A program made the translations under genes and the position numbers. This document shows, one piece after another, positions 1-7,822 of a stretch of 64,000 bases of DNA. The DNA is from Paenibacillus spiritus (GTDB lineage Bacteria; Bacillota; Bacilli; Paenibacillales; Paenibacillaceae): assembly GCF_008710135.1 (NCBI RefSeq), contig NZ_VYKK01000012.1, positions 160,737 through 224,736 of the forward strand, in the 5' to 3' direction. The notes under the pieces are model-generated. The model worked only from the letters and a program-made list of their open reading frames with translations, did not search any database and was not told the origin of the DNA. Numbering within the stretch: position 1 is the first letter of the stretch; every line of letters starts with the position of its first letter.

Positions 1-60
1 AATGATGTTAACTAATGTTACGCAAATTTTCATAATTAATTGAAAAAGAGCAAAATTATC

Positions 61-98
61 GTGACGCTGCTGAGGACCTATGTTACTATAGGTAACAT
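61..98 (+). promoter_or_regulatory. Candidate liv operon promoter with overlapping dyad operator
   Basis: A sigma-A-like promoter can be read as GTGACG (61-66), a 17-nt spacer, and TACTAT (84-89). A perfect 7-bp dyad, ATGTTAC (80-86) and GTAACAT (92-98), covers the -10 hexamer. The half-site ATGTTAC also occurs at 15-21 and ATGTTA at 5-10. A dyad over the -10 is what a repressor site looks like, and nutrient control of the importer is a reasonable inference. The regulator is not identified. Confidence 0.45.
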
Positions 99-140
99 CT
101 TACAAACAGAGATTCCTGGGGAATCTGGGAGGGGATGACG

Positions 141-1046
141 ATGGAGTATTTTATCCAGCAATTGATTAACGGCGTATCGGTAGGCAGCATCTACGCACTG
201 ATCGCCTTGGGCTACACGATGGTATACGGCATTATTAAGCTGATCAATTTCGCGCATGGCGATGTCTTCATGGTAGGCTCATTCATTGGATTGTTCAGTG
301 CGAAATACCTGACATCGGCCGGATGGCCGCCGGTTATCGTTCTAACGGTCTCTCTCATCTTCTCCATGACGGCAAGCGCTCTGCTCGGCATGATCATCGA
401 ACGACTGGCTTACAAGCCGCTGCGCAAGTCTACCCGAATCGCCGCGCTCATCACGGCCATCGGGGTCTCCTTCCTTCTGGAATACACCGGCGTTCTTCTG
501 TTGGGCCCGCAGGCTCAAGGCTTTCCCGACATCCTGGACAAGAAACAGTACACCTTGTTCGGCTCCTCCATTCAAGTTGAATCCAACCAGGTCATGATTC
601 TGGCCATTACCATTATTCTGATGCTCCTGCTGCAGTACATCGTCCGCTATACCAAGACCGGCAAAGCGATGCGCGCCGTCTCCTTCGATATGGAAGCCGC
701 CCGCCTGATGGGCATTCACGTCGACCGGACCATCTCGGCGACCTTTGCCATCGGTTCGGCGCTCGCCGCCGCCGCCGGCGTCATCTTCGGCATGACCTAC
801 AATTCCGTGGACCCGCTTATGGGAGTGACGCCGGGGCTTAAAGCTTTTGTCGCTGCGGTTCTCGGAGGTATCGGCAGTATTCCGGGCGCCCTTGTGGGCG
901 GGCTGCTGCTGGGAGCGGTAGAGACGGAGATTTCCTCGCTCGGCTATTCCTCTTGGCGCGACGGCGTTGCCTTTGCCGTTCTGATTCTGATCCTGATCTT
1001 CAAGCCCTCGGGATTGTTCGGCAAGAACGTCCGCGAGAAAGTGTAG
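141..1046 (+). CDS. livH: Branched-chain amino acid ABC transporter permease LivH
   Basis: Integral membrane permease of the high-affinity leucine/isoleucine/valine (HAAT family) importer. The protein is about 301 aa and almost entirely hydrophobic segments. It opens with the family pattern NGVSVGSIYALIALGYTMVY and GIIKLINFAHGD, and ends with VAAVLGGIGSIPGALVGG. The ATG at 135 directly abuts the GGGAGGGG ribosome site, so the in-frame ATG at 141, six bases downstream of it, is the more likely start. It is the first gene of a tight five-gene operon; the stop at 1044-1046 is followed within 10 bases by livM. Amide or urea transport is an alternative substrate for this family. Confidence 0.93.
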   Translation: MEYFIQQLINGVSVGSIYALIALGYTMVYGIIKLINFAHGDVFMVGSFIGLFSAKYLTSAGWPPVIVLTVSLIFSMTASALLGMIIERLAYKPLRKSTRIAALITAIGVSFLLEYTGVLLLGPQAQGFPDILDKKQYTLFGSSIQVESNQVMILAITIILMLLLQYIVRYTKTGKAMRAVSFDMEAARLMGIHVDRTISATFAIGSALAAAAGVIFGMTYNSVDPLMGVTPGLKAFVAAVLGGIGSIPGALVGGLLLGAVETEISSLGYSSWRDGVAFAVLILILIFKPSGLFGKNVREKV

Positions 1047-1055
1047 GTGGATGGT

Positions 1056-2024
1056 ATGAAGAAGCTGAATTGGAAGTTCTGGGCGGGCATCGCCCTGTCG
1101 CTGGCGCTGTATGGATTGATTGAAATTCTTCTAACAACCGGAATATTTAATGATGTTACCCGGTCCATGCTGCTGCTGATCGGCATCAATATTATGCTGG
1201 CCGTGTCCCTGAATTTGATCAACGGGATAACGGGCCAGTTCTCCATCGGGCATGCCGGGTTCATGTCGGTCGGAGCGTACACGTCGGCGATTCTGACGCT
1301 GGACCACAACGTTCCGTTTCTGCTGGCGATTGTGGCCGGGGGCGTGCTCGCCGCCGTATGCGGGATTCTCATCGGGATTCCGACTCTGCGGCTGAGCGGA
1401 GACTACCTGGCGATCGCCACCCTGGGATTCGGCGAGATCATCCGTATTGTCATGCTCAATACCGAATATGTCGGCGGGGCTTCGGGGCTCAGCGGCATAC
1501 CGGCCAAGACGACCTGGACCATAATCTTCTTCTTCACGCTGATTACCGTCGTACTGATCCATAATTTCATTCGCTCCACCCACGGACGCGCCTGCATTTC
1601 CATCCGGGAGAATGAGATTGCCGCCGAAGCCATGGGGATCAACACGACGCAGTACAAAGTAATTGCCTTCACTGTCGGAGCTCTGTTCGCGGGCATGGCC
1701 GGCGGGCTCTCGGCGCATACCTTCTATGTTATTACGCCCGGCAGCTTCAATTTCCTGAAGTCCTTCGAGATTCTGGTCATGGTGGTGCTCGGCGGTCTGG
1801 GCAGTACGGGGGGTTCCATTGTAGGGGCGGTATTCGTGACCCTGCTGTATACCTATCTCCGGGACTTCCCGGAGTGGCGCATGATTATCTACTCTGCCGT
1901 TCTTATTCTGATGATGATCTTCCGCCCGGGCGGCCTGCTGGGAAGCTCGCCGCTTCTTCGGAAGCGGAGCGGCAAGAAGGGAGGCGAGTTAAGTGGCGGA
2001 ATCAGCGACACCCCTGCTTCTTGA
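1056..2024 (+). CDS. livM: Branched-chain amino acid ABC transporter permease LivM
   Basis: Second permease subunit, which pairs with LivH to form the membrane channel. It carries the LivM signature LINGITGQFSIGHAGFMSVG near residues 48-67 and the loop ALFAGMAGGLSAHTF, with a hydrophobic profile throughout and a basic tail (LRKRSGKKGG). A GTG at 1047 is in frame, but it overlaps the purine-rich stretch GGTGG that would serve as ribosome site, so ATG 1056 (MKKLNWKF) is preferred, giving 322 aa. Its 3' end overlaps livG by 32 bases, which suggests translational coupling. Confidence 0.92.
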   Translation: MKKLNWKFWAGIALSLALYGLIEILLTTGIFNDVTRSMLLLIGINIMLAVSLNLINGITGQFSIGHAGFMSVGAYTSAILTLDHNVPFLLAIVAGGVLAAVCGILIGIPTLRLSGDYLAIATLGFGEIIRIVMLNTEYVGGASGLSGIPAKTTWTIIFFFTLITVVLIHNFIRSTHGRACISIRENEIAAEAMGINTTQYKVIAFTVGALFAGMAGGLSAHTFYVITPGSFNFLKSFEILVMVVLGGLGSTGGSIVGAVFVTLLYTYLRDFPEWRMIIYSAVLILMMIFRPGGLLGSSPLLRKRSGKKGGELSGGISDTPAS

Positions 2025-2775
2025 AGTGAACGGGGCGAGCCGGTCGTTCGGCGGACTCAAGGCGCTCAGCGAAGTCTCTCTTCATATTAGAAAGGGCGAG
2101 CTGATCGGACTCATCGGCCCCAACGGCGCCGGCAAAACGACGCTGTTCAACTTATTGACCGGCGTGTACCCGCCTTCGACGGGCCGGATTCTCCTGAACG
2201 GCCATTCGGTCGGAGGGATGAAGCCTTACCGGATCAACCGCCGGGGAGCGGCGCGGACGTTCCAGAACATCCGGCTGTTCACGGCCATGACCGTGCTGGA
2301 GAATGTGAAGATTGCCTTTCATCAGCACGCGAAGCATTCCATGATCAGCTCGATGCTGCGGCTGCCGAAGCATTTCAGGGGCGAAGAGGAGATCACGGGC
2401 AAGGCTATGGAGATGCTTCGGATCTTCAGCCTTGCCGATCAGGCGGATGAACGGGCGGGCAACCTCAGTTACGGCAATCAGAGGAGGCTGGAGATCGCCC
2501 GGGCCCTTGCGGCCGGACCGAAGCTGCTGCTGCTGGACGAACCGGCGGCGGGGATGAATCCGAACGAGACCCGCGATCTGATGAATTTGATTGCCTGGAT
2601 TCGCCGGGAATTCAGCCTCTCCATTCTGCTGATCGAGCATGACATGTCGCTGGTTATGGGGGTCTGCGACCGCATTTATGTGCTGGACCGCGGCATGCTG
2701 ATCGCGGATGGAGCGCCGGCTGAAATCCGCAGCAACCCGAAGGTGATTGAAGCTTATCTCGGACAGGAGGCGTAG
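1993..2775 (+). CDS. livG: Branched-chain amino acid ABC transporter ATPase LivG
   Basis: Cytoplasmic ATPase subunit of 260 aa. Walker A GPNGAGKTT lies near residues 42-50, followed by the LivG-typical RTFQNIRLF, the signature LSYGNQRRLEIARAL near 158, Walker B LLLLDEPAAGMNP near 177 and the H-loop IEHDM. The start is GTG 1993, preceded by GGGAGGCGAG, and lies inside the livM reading frame. No internal stop or missing motif is visible. Confidence 0.94.
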   Translation: MAESATPLLLEVNGASRSFGGLKALSEVSLHIRKGELIGLIGPNGAGKTTLFNLLTGVYPPSTGRILLNGHSVGGMKPYRINRRGAARTFQNIRLFTAMTVLENVKIAFHQHAKHSMISSMLRLPKHFRGEEEITGKAMEMLRIFSLADQADERAGNLSYGNQRRLEIARALAAGPKLLLLDEPAAGMNPNETRDLMNLIAWIRREFSLSILLIEHDMSLVMGVCDRIYVLDRGMLIADGAPAEIRSNPKVIEAYLGQEA

Positions 2776-2779
2776 CCGG

Positions 2780-3481
2780 ATGTTGACGGTACAGGGCATC
2801 AATGTCTATTACGGCGCCATCCATGCGCTGAAGGAACTGAGCATCCGCGTCAGCGAGGGTGAGATTGTAACGCTTATCGGAGCCAACGGCGCCGGCAAAT
2901 CCACGCTGCTCAAGACGCTCTCCGGCCTGCTGAAGCCGCGGGGCGGCAGCATTGAATTCATAGGCCGTTCCATCGTCAGCCAGAGCGTTCAGGCCATCGT
3001 CAAGGAAGGGCTGATTCACTGCCCGGAAGGCCGGCGCGTCTTTGCCAATATGTCGGTGGAAGAGAATCTGGAACTGGGCGCGTATCTCCAGAGCGCCGGC
3101 AGTCTGGCGGAGGATTTTCACAAAATATACGATACCTTTCCGCGCCTCCGGGAACGCCGGAAGCAGCAGGCCGGCACCTTGTCCGGAGGGGAACAGCAGA
3201 TGCTGGCGATCGGCCGGGCGCTGATGGGCCGCCCCAAGCTGCTGCTGCTGGATGAACCGTCGATGGGGCTGGCTCCGCTGCTCGTTCAGGATATCTTTGC
3301 CATCATCCGGGAGGTCAATCAGGCCGGAACGACGGTTCTGCTGGTAGAGCAGAACGCTCACCAGGCGCTTAAGATCGCCCATCGCGCCTATGTGCTGGAG
3401 ACGGGCCGCGTGGTGCTGGAAGGCGACGCGCAGGAGCTTGCGGATTCTGACGAGATCCGGACGGCTTATCTGGGGCACTGA
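2780..3481 (+). CDS. livF: Branched-chain amino acid ABC transporter ATPase LivF
   Basis: Second ATPase, partner of LivG in the asymmetric nucleotide-binding dimer. At 233 aa it has the usual family size, with Walker A GANGAGKST near residues 34-42, the LivF-type FANMSVEENLELGAY, signature LSGGEQQML near 135, and Walker B LLLLDEPSMGLAP near 154. The reading frame is open upstream to 2747, but ATG 2780 sits 9 bases after GGACAGGAGG (2761-2770), so that start is chosen. It follows the livG stop by 4 bases. Confidence 0.94.
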   Translation: MLTVQGINVYYGAIHALKELSIRVSEGEIVTLIGANGAGKSTLLKTLSGLLKPRGGSIEFIGRSIVSQSVQAIVKEGLIHCPEGRRVFANMSVEENLELGAYLQSAGSLAEDFHKIYDTFPRLRERRKQQAGTLSGGEQQMLAIGRALMGRPKLLLLDEPSMGLAPLLVQDIFAIIREVNQAGTTVLLVEQNAHQALKIAHRAYVLETGRVVLEGDAQELADSDEIRTAYLGH

Positions 3482-3568
3482 CGCGGGGGGACAGACATCC
3501 ATCCCTGCAACGACTGCGGCATCAAGGGAACACACCTATATAAATGAACTTAATGGGAGGCTGGGAGA

Positions 3569-4771
3569 ATGAAGAGAAGAATCGGGGCTATCGTATTGTC
3601 TGCCGTACTGACCGCCGTGCTGGCGGCAGGGTGCGGGAACAACAATAAGGAGAACAGCGACGGCAGCGCCGCAGCCGGCAGTTCCGGCGGAGACACCATC
3701 CGGATTGGAGCCGACCTCGAGCTTACCGGCGGTCAGGCTTCCTTCGGCGATTCCGCTTCCAAGGGAGCAAAGCTCGCCGTTCAGCAGCTGAACGATGCGG
3801 GCGGCGTGCTCGGCAAGAAGCTGGAGCTTATCGTATCGGACAATGCTTCGAAATCGGAAGAAGCGACCCAGGTCGCCCAGAAGCTGATCTCCAGCGACAA
3901 GGTCGTGGCCATCATCGGAGCGACCACCTCGACCAATACGCTGGGCATTGTGCCGGTTGTGACCGAGAAGAAGATTCCGCTTGTCGCCGTAGGCGCCACC
4001 AATCCGAAGGTAACGGTGGATGAACGGTCCAAGAAGATCAACGACTGGGTATTCCGGGCAGCCTTCATCGATCCGTTCCAGGGCCAGGTGATGGCGAACT
4101 TCGCTGCGAACAATCTGAAGGCGAAGACGGCGGTCATCTATACGGACGCTTCCAGCGACTACTCCAAGGGGCTGCAGAAGTTTTTTGAAGAGACCTTTAC
4201 CAAGAGCGGCGGCAAAATCGTCAGCCAGGAATCCTATCAGCAGAAGGACTCCGATTTCAAGGCGGTGCTGACCCGGATCAAGGAAGCGAAGCCCGATGTC
4301 GTCTATGTGCCGGGATATTATGAAGAAGTCGGCAAAATCCTGAAGCAGGCCCGCGAAGTCGGCCTGACGGTTCCGTTCCTGGGCGGCGACGGCTGGGATT
4401 CGCCGCAGCTGGCCGAGATCGCGGGCAAGGACGCGCTCAATAATACGTACATGTCCAACCACTACTCGCCGGAAGATACGGCCAAGGAAGTGACCGATTT
4501 CGTGGAGGCCTACAAAGCGGCCAACGGCGGCTCCGTACCCGACGGCATGGCGGCGCTCGGCTATGATGCCGTGAAGCTGGTGGCGGACGCTATTAGCCGG
4601 GCAGGCGAAGCCACGCCGGAGAAGATCAAGGAGGCGCTGGCCGCCACCAAGGATCTTCAGCTGGCGACCGGAAAAATCACGCTGAACGAATCGCATGACC
4701 CGGTAAAAGCCGCCGTCGTTCTGAAATTTGTCGACGGCAAGCAGACCTTTGAGACCAAGGTCAATCCGTAA
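3569..4771 (+). CDS. livK: Branched-chain amino acid-binding lipoprotein LivK-like
   Basis: Extracellular substrate-binding component, 400 aa, anchored as a lipoprotein. The N-terminus has two Arg after Met-Lys, a hydrophobic stretch, and the lipobox LAAGC with Cys22. The mature part starts with a low-complexity Ser/Gly/Asn linker, then DTIRIGADLELTGGQASFGDSASKGAKLAVQQLNDAGG, typical of the periplasmic-binding fold type I family. It is the last gene of the operon, 87 bases after livF with its own AATGGGAGG ribosome site, which may allow higher expression than the membrane subunits. The true ligand (Leu/Ile/Val or amide) cannot be read from the sequence. Confidence 0.93.
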   Translation: MKRRIGAIVLSAVLTAVLAAGCGNNNKENSDGSAAAGSSGGDTIRIGADLELTGGQASFGDSASKGAKLAVQQLNDAGGVLGKKLELIVSDNASKSEEATQVAQKLISSDKVVAIIGATTSTNTLGIVPVVTEKKIPLVAVGATNPKVTVDERSKKINDWVFRAAFIDPFQGQVMANFAANNLKAKTAVIYTDASSDYSKGLQKFFEETFTKSGGKIVSQESYQQKDSDFKAVLTRIKEAKPDVVYVPGYYEEVGKILKQAREVGLTVPFLGGDGWDSPQLAEIAGKDALNNTYMSNHYSPEDTAKEVTDFVEAYKAANGGSVPDGMAALGYDAVKLVADAISRAGEATPEKIKEALAATKDLQLATGKITLNESHDPVKAAVVLKFVDGKQTFETKVNP

Positions 4772-4814
4772 CCCGACCGTGGAGAAGGGCGCCGGGGCCG
4801 AGCAGAAGGACCGG

Positions 4815-4847
4815 GACGGGCGGCGGAAACGCCGTCCGTCTTTTTTT
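4815..4847 (+). terminator. Rho-independent terminator of the liv operon
   Basis: An 11-bp stem (4815-4825 with 4830-4840, one G-U pair) with a GAAA-type loop is followed by seven T (4841-4847). It lies 44 bases after the livK stop. Confidence 0.85.
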
Positions 4848-4858
4848 GAAATTCAGGC

Positions 4859-4888
4859 TTGTCAAACCTCTGGATTCTCTGGTATACT
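4859..4888 (+). promoter_or_regulatory. Promoter of the tRNA-Glu/tRNA-Leu unit
   Basis: TTGTCA (4859-4864), an 18-nt spacer and TATACT (4883-4888) form a good sigma-A promoter, ending 24 bases before the tRNA-Glu gene. Confidence 0.7.
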
Positions 4889-4912
4889 CATTTTTGTTGT
4901 GACAGGAAATGA

Positions 4913-4984
4913 GGCCCGTTGGTCAAGGGGTTAAGACACCTCCCTTTCACGGAGGTAACAGGGGTTCGAATCCCCTACGGGTCA
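4913..4984 (+). tRNA. tRNA-Glu (anticodon TTC)
   Basis: A 72-nt cloverleaf. Acceptor arms GGCCCGT (4913-4919) and ACGGGTC (4977-4983) pair, with discriminator A at 4984. The anticodon loop reads CTTTCAC, the T arm has GGTTCGAATCC, and CCA is not encoded. It forms a tandem unit with the following tRNA-Leu. Confidence 0.96.
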
Positions 4985-4989
4985 TCTAT

Positions 4990-5072
4990 GCGGTAGTGGT
5001 GGAATGGCAGACACGCTATCTTGAGGGGGTAGTGGGCGTAAGCTCGTGGAGGTTCGAGTCCTCTCTACCGCA
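4990..5072 (+). tRNA. tRNA-Leu (anticodon GAG), copy 1
   Basis: An 83-nt class II tRNA with a long variable arm (GTGGGCGTAAGCTCGT). Acceptor arms GCGGTAG and CTACCGC pair, discriminator is A, and the anticodon loop TTGAGGG gives GAG (reads CUU/CUC). CCA is not encoded. The gene is identical base for base to the copy at 6593-6675. Confidence 0.96.
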
Positions 5073-5090
5073 TAATAAGCAACAAGCCGG

Positions 5091-5116
5091 AACCCTTGAT
5101 GATTCAAGGGTTTTTT
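5091..5116 (+). terminator. Terminator of the tRNA unit
   Basis: AACCCTTGA (5091-5099) pairs with TCAAGGGTT (5104-5112) and is followed by T residues to 5116. Confidence 0.85.
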
Positions 5117-5129
5117 GCTGTTCCCGGGC

Positions 5130-5798
5130 CTAATGTCCGCTTCCCGCCAGATTGAGTCCGCCGGCGTATTGGGGATAGAGCTCGGCGATGCAGGAGGGGC
5201 AAATATCGTGGGTCAGCTCCACCTGAAGCCGCTCTTTCAAGAATTGCTCGATCGGGGTCCAGTTCCCGGACGAATCGGGAACGGACTTGCAGGCGGCGCA
5301 GATCGGAAGATACCGGCGGCTGATGGCCGGCTTGAATCCGGCGTCCCGATGCGGGGCGCTGCGGACCGCGATGCGGAGATCGCGGTGAGAGAGGTACAGA
5401 TAGGGATAGGGCAGCGAATGGGAACCGAACGGCGGGAAGGCTTCAACGAGGAACCATCTGCGGCCGGGAAGGGCGGAAGGCTTGGAATAGGTTCCGCTGT
5501 AGACCAGCCGTTCACCGGCGAAGAGGCTGTCCAGCTGGCGGCGAAGCGAAGCGGTGGCCCCGGTTCCGAGAACGAGTTCCTCCATCATCTCGAAGTAGTT
5601 CGCCCCATGCCAGTCGAACCGCCCGGAGAGCCCGGAATGAAGCCCGTAGGCGATCCAGCGGGCGTTGACATCGAGTATGCAGCCGTCCGGGGCCAGCGCG
5701 ACGGCCGCATGCGGGTAGTGATCGTGAATGGCCGAGAATACGGCCGGCGTAGGTATGGGCAATGCAGTTCCTCCTTGATCGGCAGTTCCGTTATTCAT
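5130..5798 (-). CDS. PAS-like protein with C-terminal two-CxxC module
   Basis: A 222-aa cytoplasmic protein. Residues about 17-120 look like a PAS fold (VALAPDGCILDVNARW and a later KPSALPGRRWFLVEAFPP). The C-terminus (164-210) has CAAC (C167, C170) and CPSC (C200, C203) around a WTPIEQFLKER stretch, a module I know from the ends of bacterial PAS and response-regulator signalling proteins, where two CxxC pairs suggest metal or redox sensing. No kinase or output domain follows. Its start overlaps the upstream HTH gene by 8 bases, so the two are probably co-translated. The function is unknown; a sensor partner for the HTH protein is an inference. Confidence 0.75.
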   Translation of the reverse strand: MNNGTADQGGTALPIPTPAVFSAIHDHYPHAAVALAPDGCILDVNARWIAYGLHSGLSGRFDWHGANYFEMMEELVLGTGATASLRRQLDSLFAGERLVYSGTYSKPSALPGRRWFLVEAFPPFGSHSLPYPYLYLSHRDLRIAVRSAPHRDAGFKPAISRRYLPICAACKSVPDSSGNWTPIEQFLKERLQVELTHDICPSCIAELYPQYAGGLNLAGSGH

Positions 5799-5991
5799 CG
5801 GCGGGCAGATTAAGCAATTCCTCCAATTGATCGCGGTAGCGCTGCGCGCGCCTGGTGCCGTGAATAAGGTTGGACAACCGGTAGGGAGGAATGCCGTAGC
5901 GGGCGCAGAATTCCTTCTGGTCCAGCATCATTTCCGCCAGCCGCTGCTTGATTGCCCAGCCGTAGGGAGTGATGGGCTGTTTGCTGTTCAA
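5791..5991 (-). CDS. Small HTH protein, XRE-like
   Basis: About 66 aa, essentially a single helix-turn-helix. It reads IKQRLAEMMLDQKEFCARYGIPPYRLSNLIHGTRR, in which a conserved-type helix pair and an HG turn suit a Cro/CI-like DNA-binding fold. A GTG at 6000 is in frame, but the ribosome site AAGAGGTG overlaps it; TTG at 5991 has better spacing and is chosen. It is the first gene of a two-gene minus-strand unit with the PAS-like protein and is divergent from another XRE gene at 6158. It could be a phage-type or developmental regulator. Confidence 0.65.
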   Translation of the reverse strand: MNSKQPITPYGWAIKQRLAEMMLDQKEFCARYGIPPYRLSNLIHGTRRAQRYRDQLEELLNLPADE

Positions 5992-6000
5992 GGGACTCAC

Positions 6001-6157
6001 CTCTTATCGTCGATCCGTTAGGTATGATATAATATAGGTCAATATATAATATTTGTAAGTATATACTTTTTTAAGTGTTATTTCAATACATAATTACGTA
6101 AATAAGTGTCTTTTTTGAATCTTCTTTATTCTGAATCTATGGAAGGCGGATAATGCG
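6001..6157. promoter_or_regulatory. AT-rich divergent control region between two HTH genes
   Basis: A strongly AT-rich stretch (about 6025-6125) with several TATAAT-like words in both directions (TATAATATA at 6030-6038, TATATAAT at 6044-6051) separates the HTH gene on the minus strand from the XRE gene on the plus strand. The words AAGTGTTATTTCAAT and AAGTGTCTTTTTTGAAT form an imperfect direct repeat and may be operator half-sites. No exact promoter assignment is safe. Confidence 0.45.
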
Positions 6158-6520
6158 ATGCAATCCATTTATGATCGAATCGAATTATTGATCGACCGCA
6201 ACGGCATGACCAAGAAGGCGTTCTGCGAGAAGCTGGGAATCAGCACAGGGAATCTGGGAGACTGGAAGCGCGGGAAGACAACGCCGGGAACCCATAAGCT
6301 GATCGAGATCGGCGCTTTCTTCGGAGTCAGTCTCGACTGGCTCATTCTGGGTAAAATGCCTTCATCGACCGTCCGCGAAGGCGGCGTCGATTATTTTTTG
6401 GACTCTATGCGGCAATCGAATTGCCAATTGGAGGCGGAAGAGGAAGCGTTCATCCGCGAATATCTGGCTTTTGCCGCTTACCGGAAGAGCCGGCAGGAAG
6501 ACAAGGAAGAGAATCATTAA
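6158..6520 (+). CDS. XRE-family transcriptional regulator
   Basis: A 120-aa protein with a Cro/CI helix-turn-helix at about residues 6-60 (LLIDRNGMTKKAFCEKLGIS, then NLGDWKRGKTTPGTHKLIEI and a DWLILG end), the pattern of repressors found in Bacillales accessory regions. The acidic C-terminal tail (about 80-120) has no recognised fold. The start ATG 6158 is preceded by GGAAGG about 12 bases upstream, a weak site. It is divergent from the HTH/PAS pair and followed by a tRNA-Leu gene. A role in controlling the divergent pair is inferred from position only. Confidence 0.8.
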   Translation: MQSIYDRIELLIDRNGMTKKAFCEKLGISTGNLGDWKRGKTTPGTHKLIEIGAFFGVSLDWLILGKMPSSTVREGGVDYFLDSMRQSNCQLEAEEEAFIREYLAFAAYRKSRQEDKEENH

Positions 6521-6528
6521 GAAGGCAC

Positions 6529-6557
6529 TTTACTTTTGCTTCTGATCGCGGTATAAT
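6529..6557 (+). promoter_or_regulatory. Promoter of the second tRNA-Leu gene
   Basis: TTTACT (6529-6534), a 17-nt spacer and a perfect TATAAT (6552-6557) lie 36 bases before the tRNA. Confidence 0.7.
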
Positions 6558-6592
6558 CATTATCGCTGGTCTTGAAGAATTATTGTTTATAC

Positions 6593-6675
6593 GCGGTAGT
6601 GGTGGAATGGCAGACACGCTATCTTGAGGGGGTAGTGGGCGTAAGCTCGTGGAGGTTCGAGTCCTCTCTACCGCA
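6593..6675 (+). tRNA. tRNA-Leu (anticodon GAG), copy 2
   Basis: This 83-nt gene is identical to 4990-5072 with the same acceptor, variable and T arms. Only the gene is duplicated: flanks differ apart from a few bases on either side. It has its own promoter and terminator. Confidence 0.96.
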
Positions 6676-6692
6676 TTATAAGATCAGGGGAA

Positions 6693-6717
6693 GGCTCCGG
6701 AGAACCGGGGCCTTTTT
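6693..6717 (+). terminator. Terminator after tRNA-Leu copy 2
   Basis: GGCTCCGG (6693-6700), an AGAA loop, and CCGGGGCC (6705-6712, one G-U pair) are followed by five T. Confidence 0.8.
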
Positions 6718-6756
6718 GCTTAAATACGTTCTATTTGAGAAACGGAGGACACGGAA

Positions 6757-7692
6757 ATGGCCAGAATTGCGAAGAATCTTACCGAATTAATCGGGAATAC
6801 CCCGCTGCTGGAGCTGTCGCGCCTCGGTAGCGAGGAAGGCGCCCAAGCGCGCATTCTTGCGAAGCTGGAGTATTTCAATCCGGCGGGAAGCGTCAAGGAC
6901 CGCATCGGCTATGCCATGCTGAAGGATGCCGAAGAACGCGGACTGATCAACAAGGAGACGACCATTATCGAGCCCACCAGCGGCAATACCGGCATTGGTC
7001 TTGCTTTTGCGGCGGCGGCGCTCGGGTACAAGCTGGTTATCATTCTGCCGGAGTCGTTCAGCATCGAGCGGCGGAAGCTGCTGAAGGCGCTGGGCGCGGA
7101 GCTGGTGCTGACCCAAGCGTCCGAGGGGATGGCCGGCGCCATCCGCAAGGCGGAGGAGCTGGCGGCCCGGATCGGCAACTCGTTCATTCCCCAGCAGTTC
7201 GAGAACCCGGCGAATCCGGCGATCCACAAGGCGACCACAGCCGAAGAAATCTGGCGCGACACGGATGGCCAGGTGGATATCTTCGTGGCGGGCGTAGGCA
7301 CCGGAGGCACGATCTCCGGCGTCGGCGAGGCGCTGAAGGCCCGCAAGCCGGACGTGCGCATCGTGGCGGTGGAACCGGCAAGCTCGCCGGTCCTCTCCGG
7401 CGGGAACCGGGGAGCCCACGCGATTCAGGGCATCGGAGCAGGCTTCGTGCCCGGGAACTTCCATCCGGAAGTGGTCGATGAGATCCTGACGGTCAAGAAT
7501 GCGGAGGCGATCTCTATGGCGCAGGGACTGGCGCGCCGGGAAGGACTGCTGGTGGGCATTTCGTCCGGGGCTGCGGTCTGCGCCGCCCTGCAGATAGCCC
7601 GCCGCCCCGAGAACCGGGGCAAGACCATCGTTACGCTGCTGCCGGACACCGGAGAGCGTTATCTCTCTACAGAGCTGTTCCCGGAGAATTGA
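6757..7692 (+). CDS. cysK: Cysteine synthase (O-acetylserine sulfhydrylase)
   Basis: PLP enzyme that makes L-cysteine from O-acetylserine and sulfide in the cytoplasm. The 311-aa length is normal. The PLP lysine is K47 in [11 protein letters not shown]; the substrate loop [13 protein letters not shown] lies at 73-85, the phosphate-binding GTGGT at 181-185, and [13 protein letters not shown] near the C-terminus. The start ATG 6757 has GGAGGA upstream. It is monocistronic, with a double hairpin at the end. It fits functionally with the sulfate importer at 44.6 kb. Cystathionine beta-synthase-like activity cannot be excluded but the length and motifs favour CysK. Confidence 0.95.
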   Translation: MARIAKNLTELIGNTPLLELSRLGSEEGAQARILAKLEYFNPAGSVKDRIGYAMLKDAEERGLINKETTIIEPTSGNTGIGLAFAAAALGYKLVIILPESFSIERRKLLKALGAELVLTQASEGMAGAIRKAEELAARIGNSFIPQQFENPANPAIHKATTAEEIWRDTDGQVDIFVAGVGTGGTISGVGEALKARKPDVRIVAVEPASSPVLSGGNRGAHAIQGIGAGFVPGNFHPEVVDEILTVKNAEAISMAQGLARREGLLVGISSGAAVCAALQIARRPENRGKTIVTLLPDTGERYLSTELFPEN

Positions 7693-7694
7693 AG

Positions 7695-7763
7695 AAGGGC
7701 GGCCTGCGGGCCGCCCTTAACTGCCCTATGAACCGCCTTCCTATCATGAAGGCGGTTTTTTTT
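7695..7763 (+). terminator. Double-hairpin terminator of cysK
   Basis: A first hairpin pairs AAGGGCGGCC (7695-7704) with GGCCGCCCTT (7709-7718). A second pairs AACCGCCTTC (7731-7740) with GAAGGCGGTT (7748-7757) and runs into eight T (7756-7763). The second is a standard intrinsic terminator. Confidence 0.88.
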
Positions 7764-7822
7764 GGCGGGAAAAAGTGAATCATCGGTTAGAGCAGAGCGG
7801 CGGCGCGGCTACAGCAGCTTGG

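Noticed and set aside
4909..5133. Short ORFs across the tRNA genes, including 6572-6790
   Set aside because: Translations of tRNA sequence (VVEWQTRYLEGVVGVSSWRFESSLPH is tRNA-Leu).
5115..5813. 232-aa plus-strand ORF over the PAS-like gene
   Set aside because: Mirror of the minus-strand gene; the PAS and CxxC motifs are in the other frame. It also overlaps the tRNA terminator.
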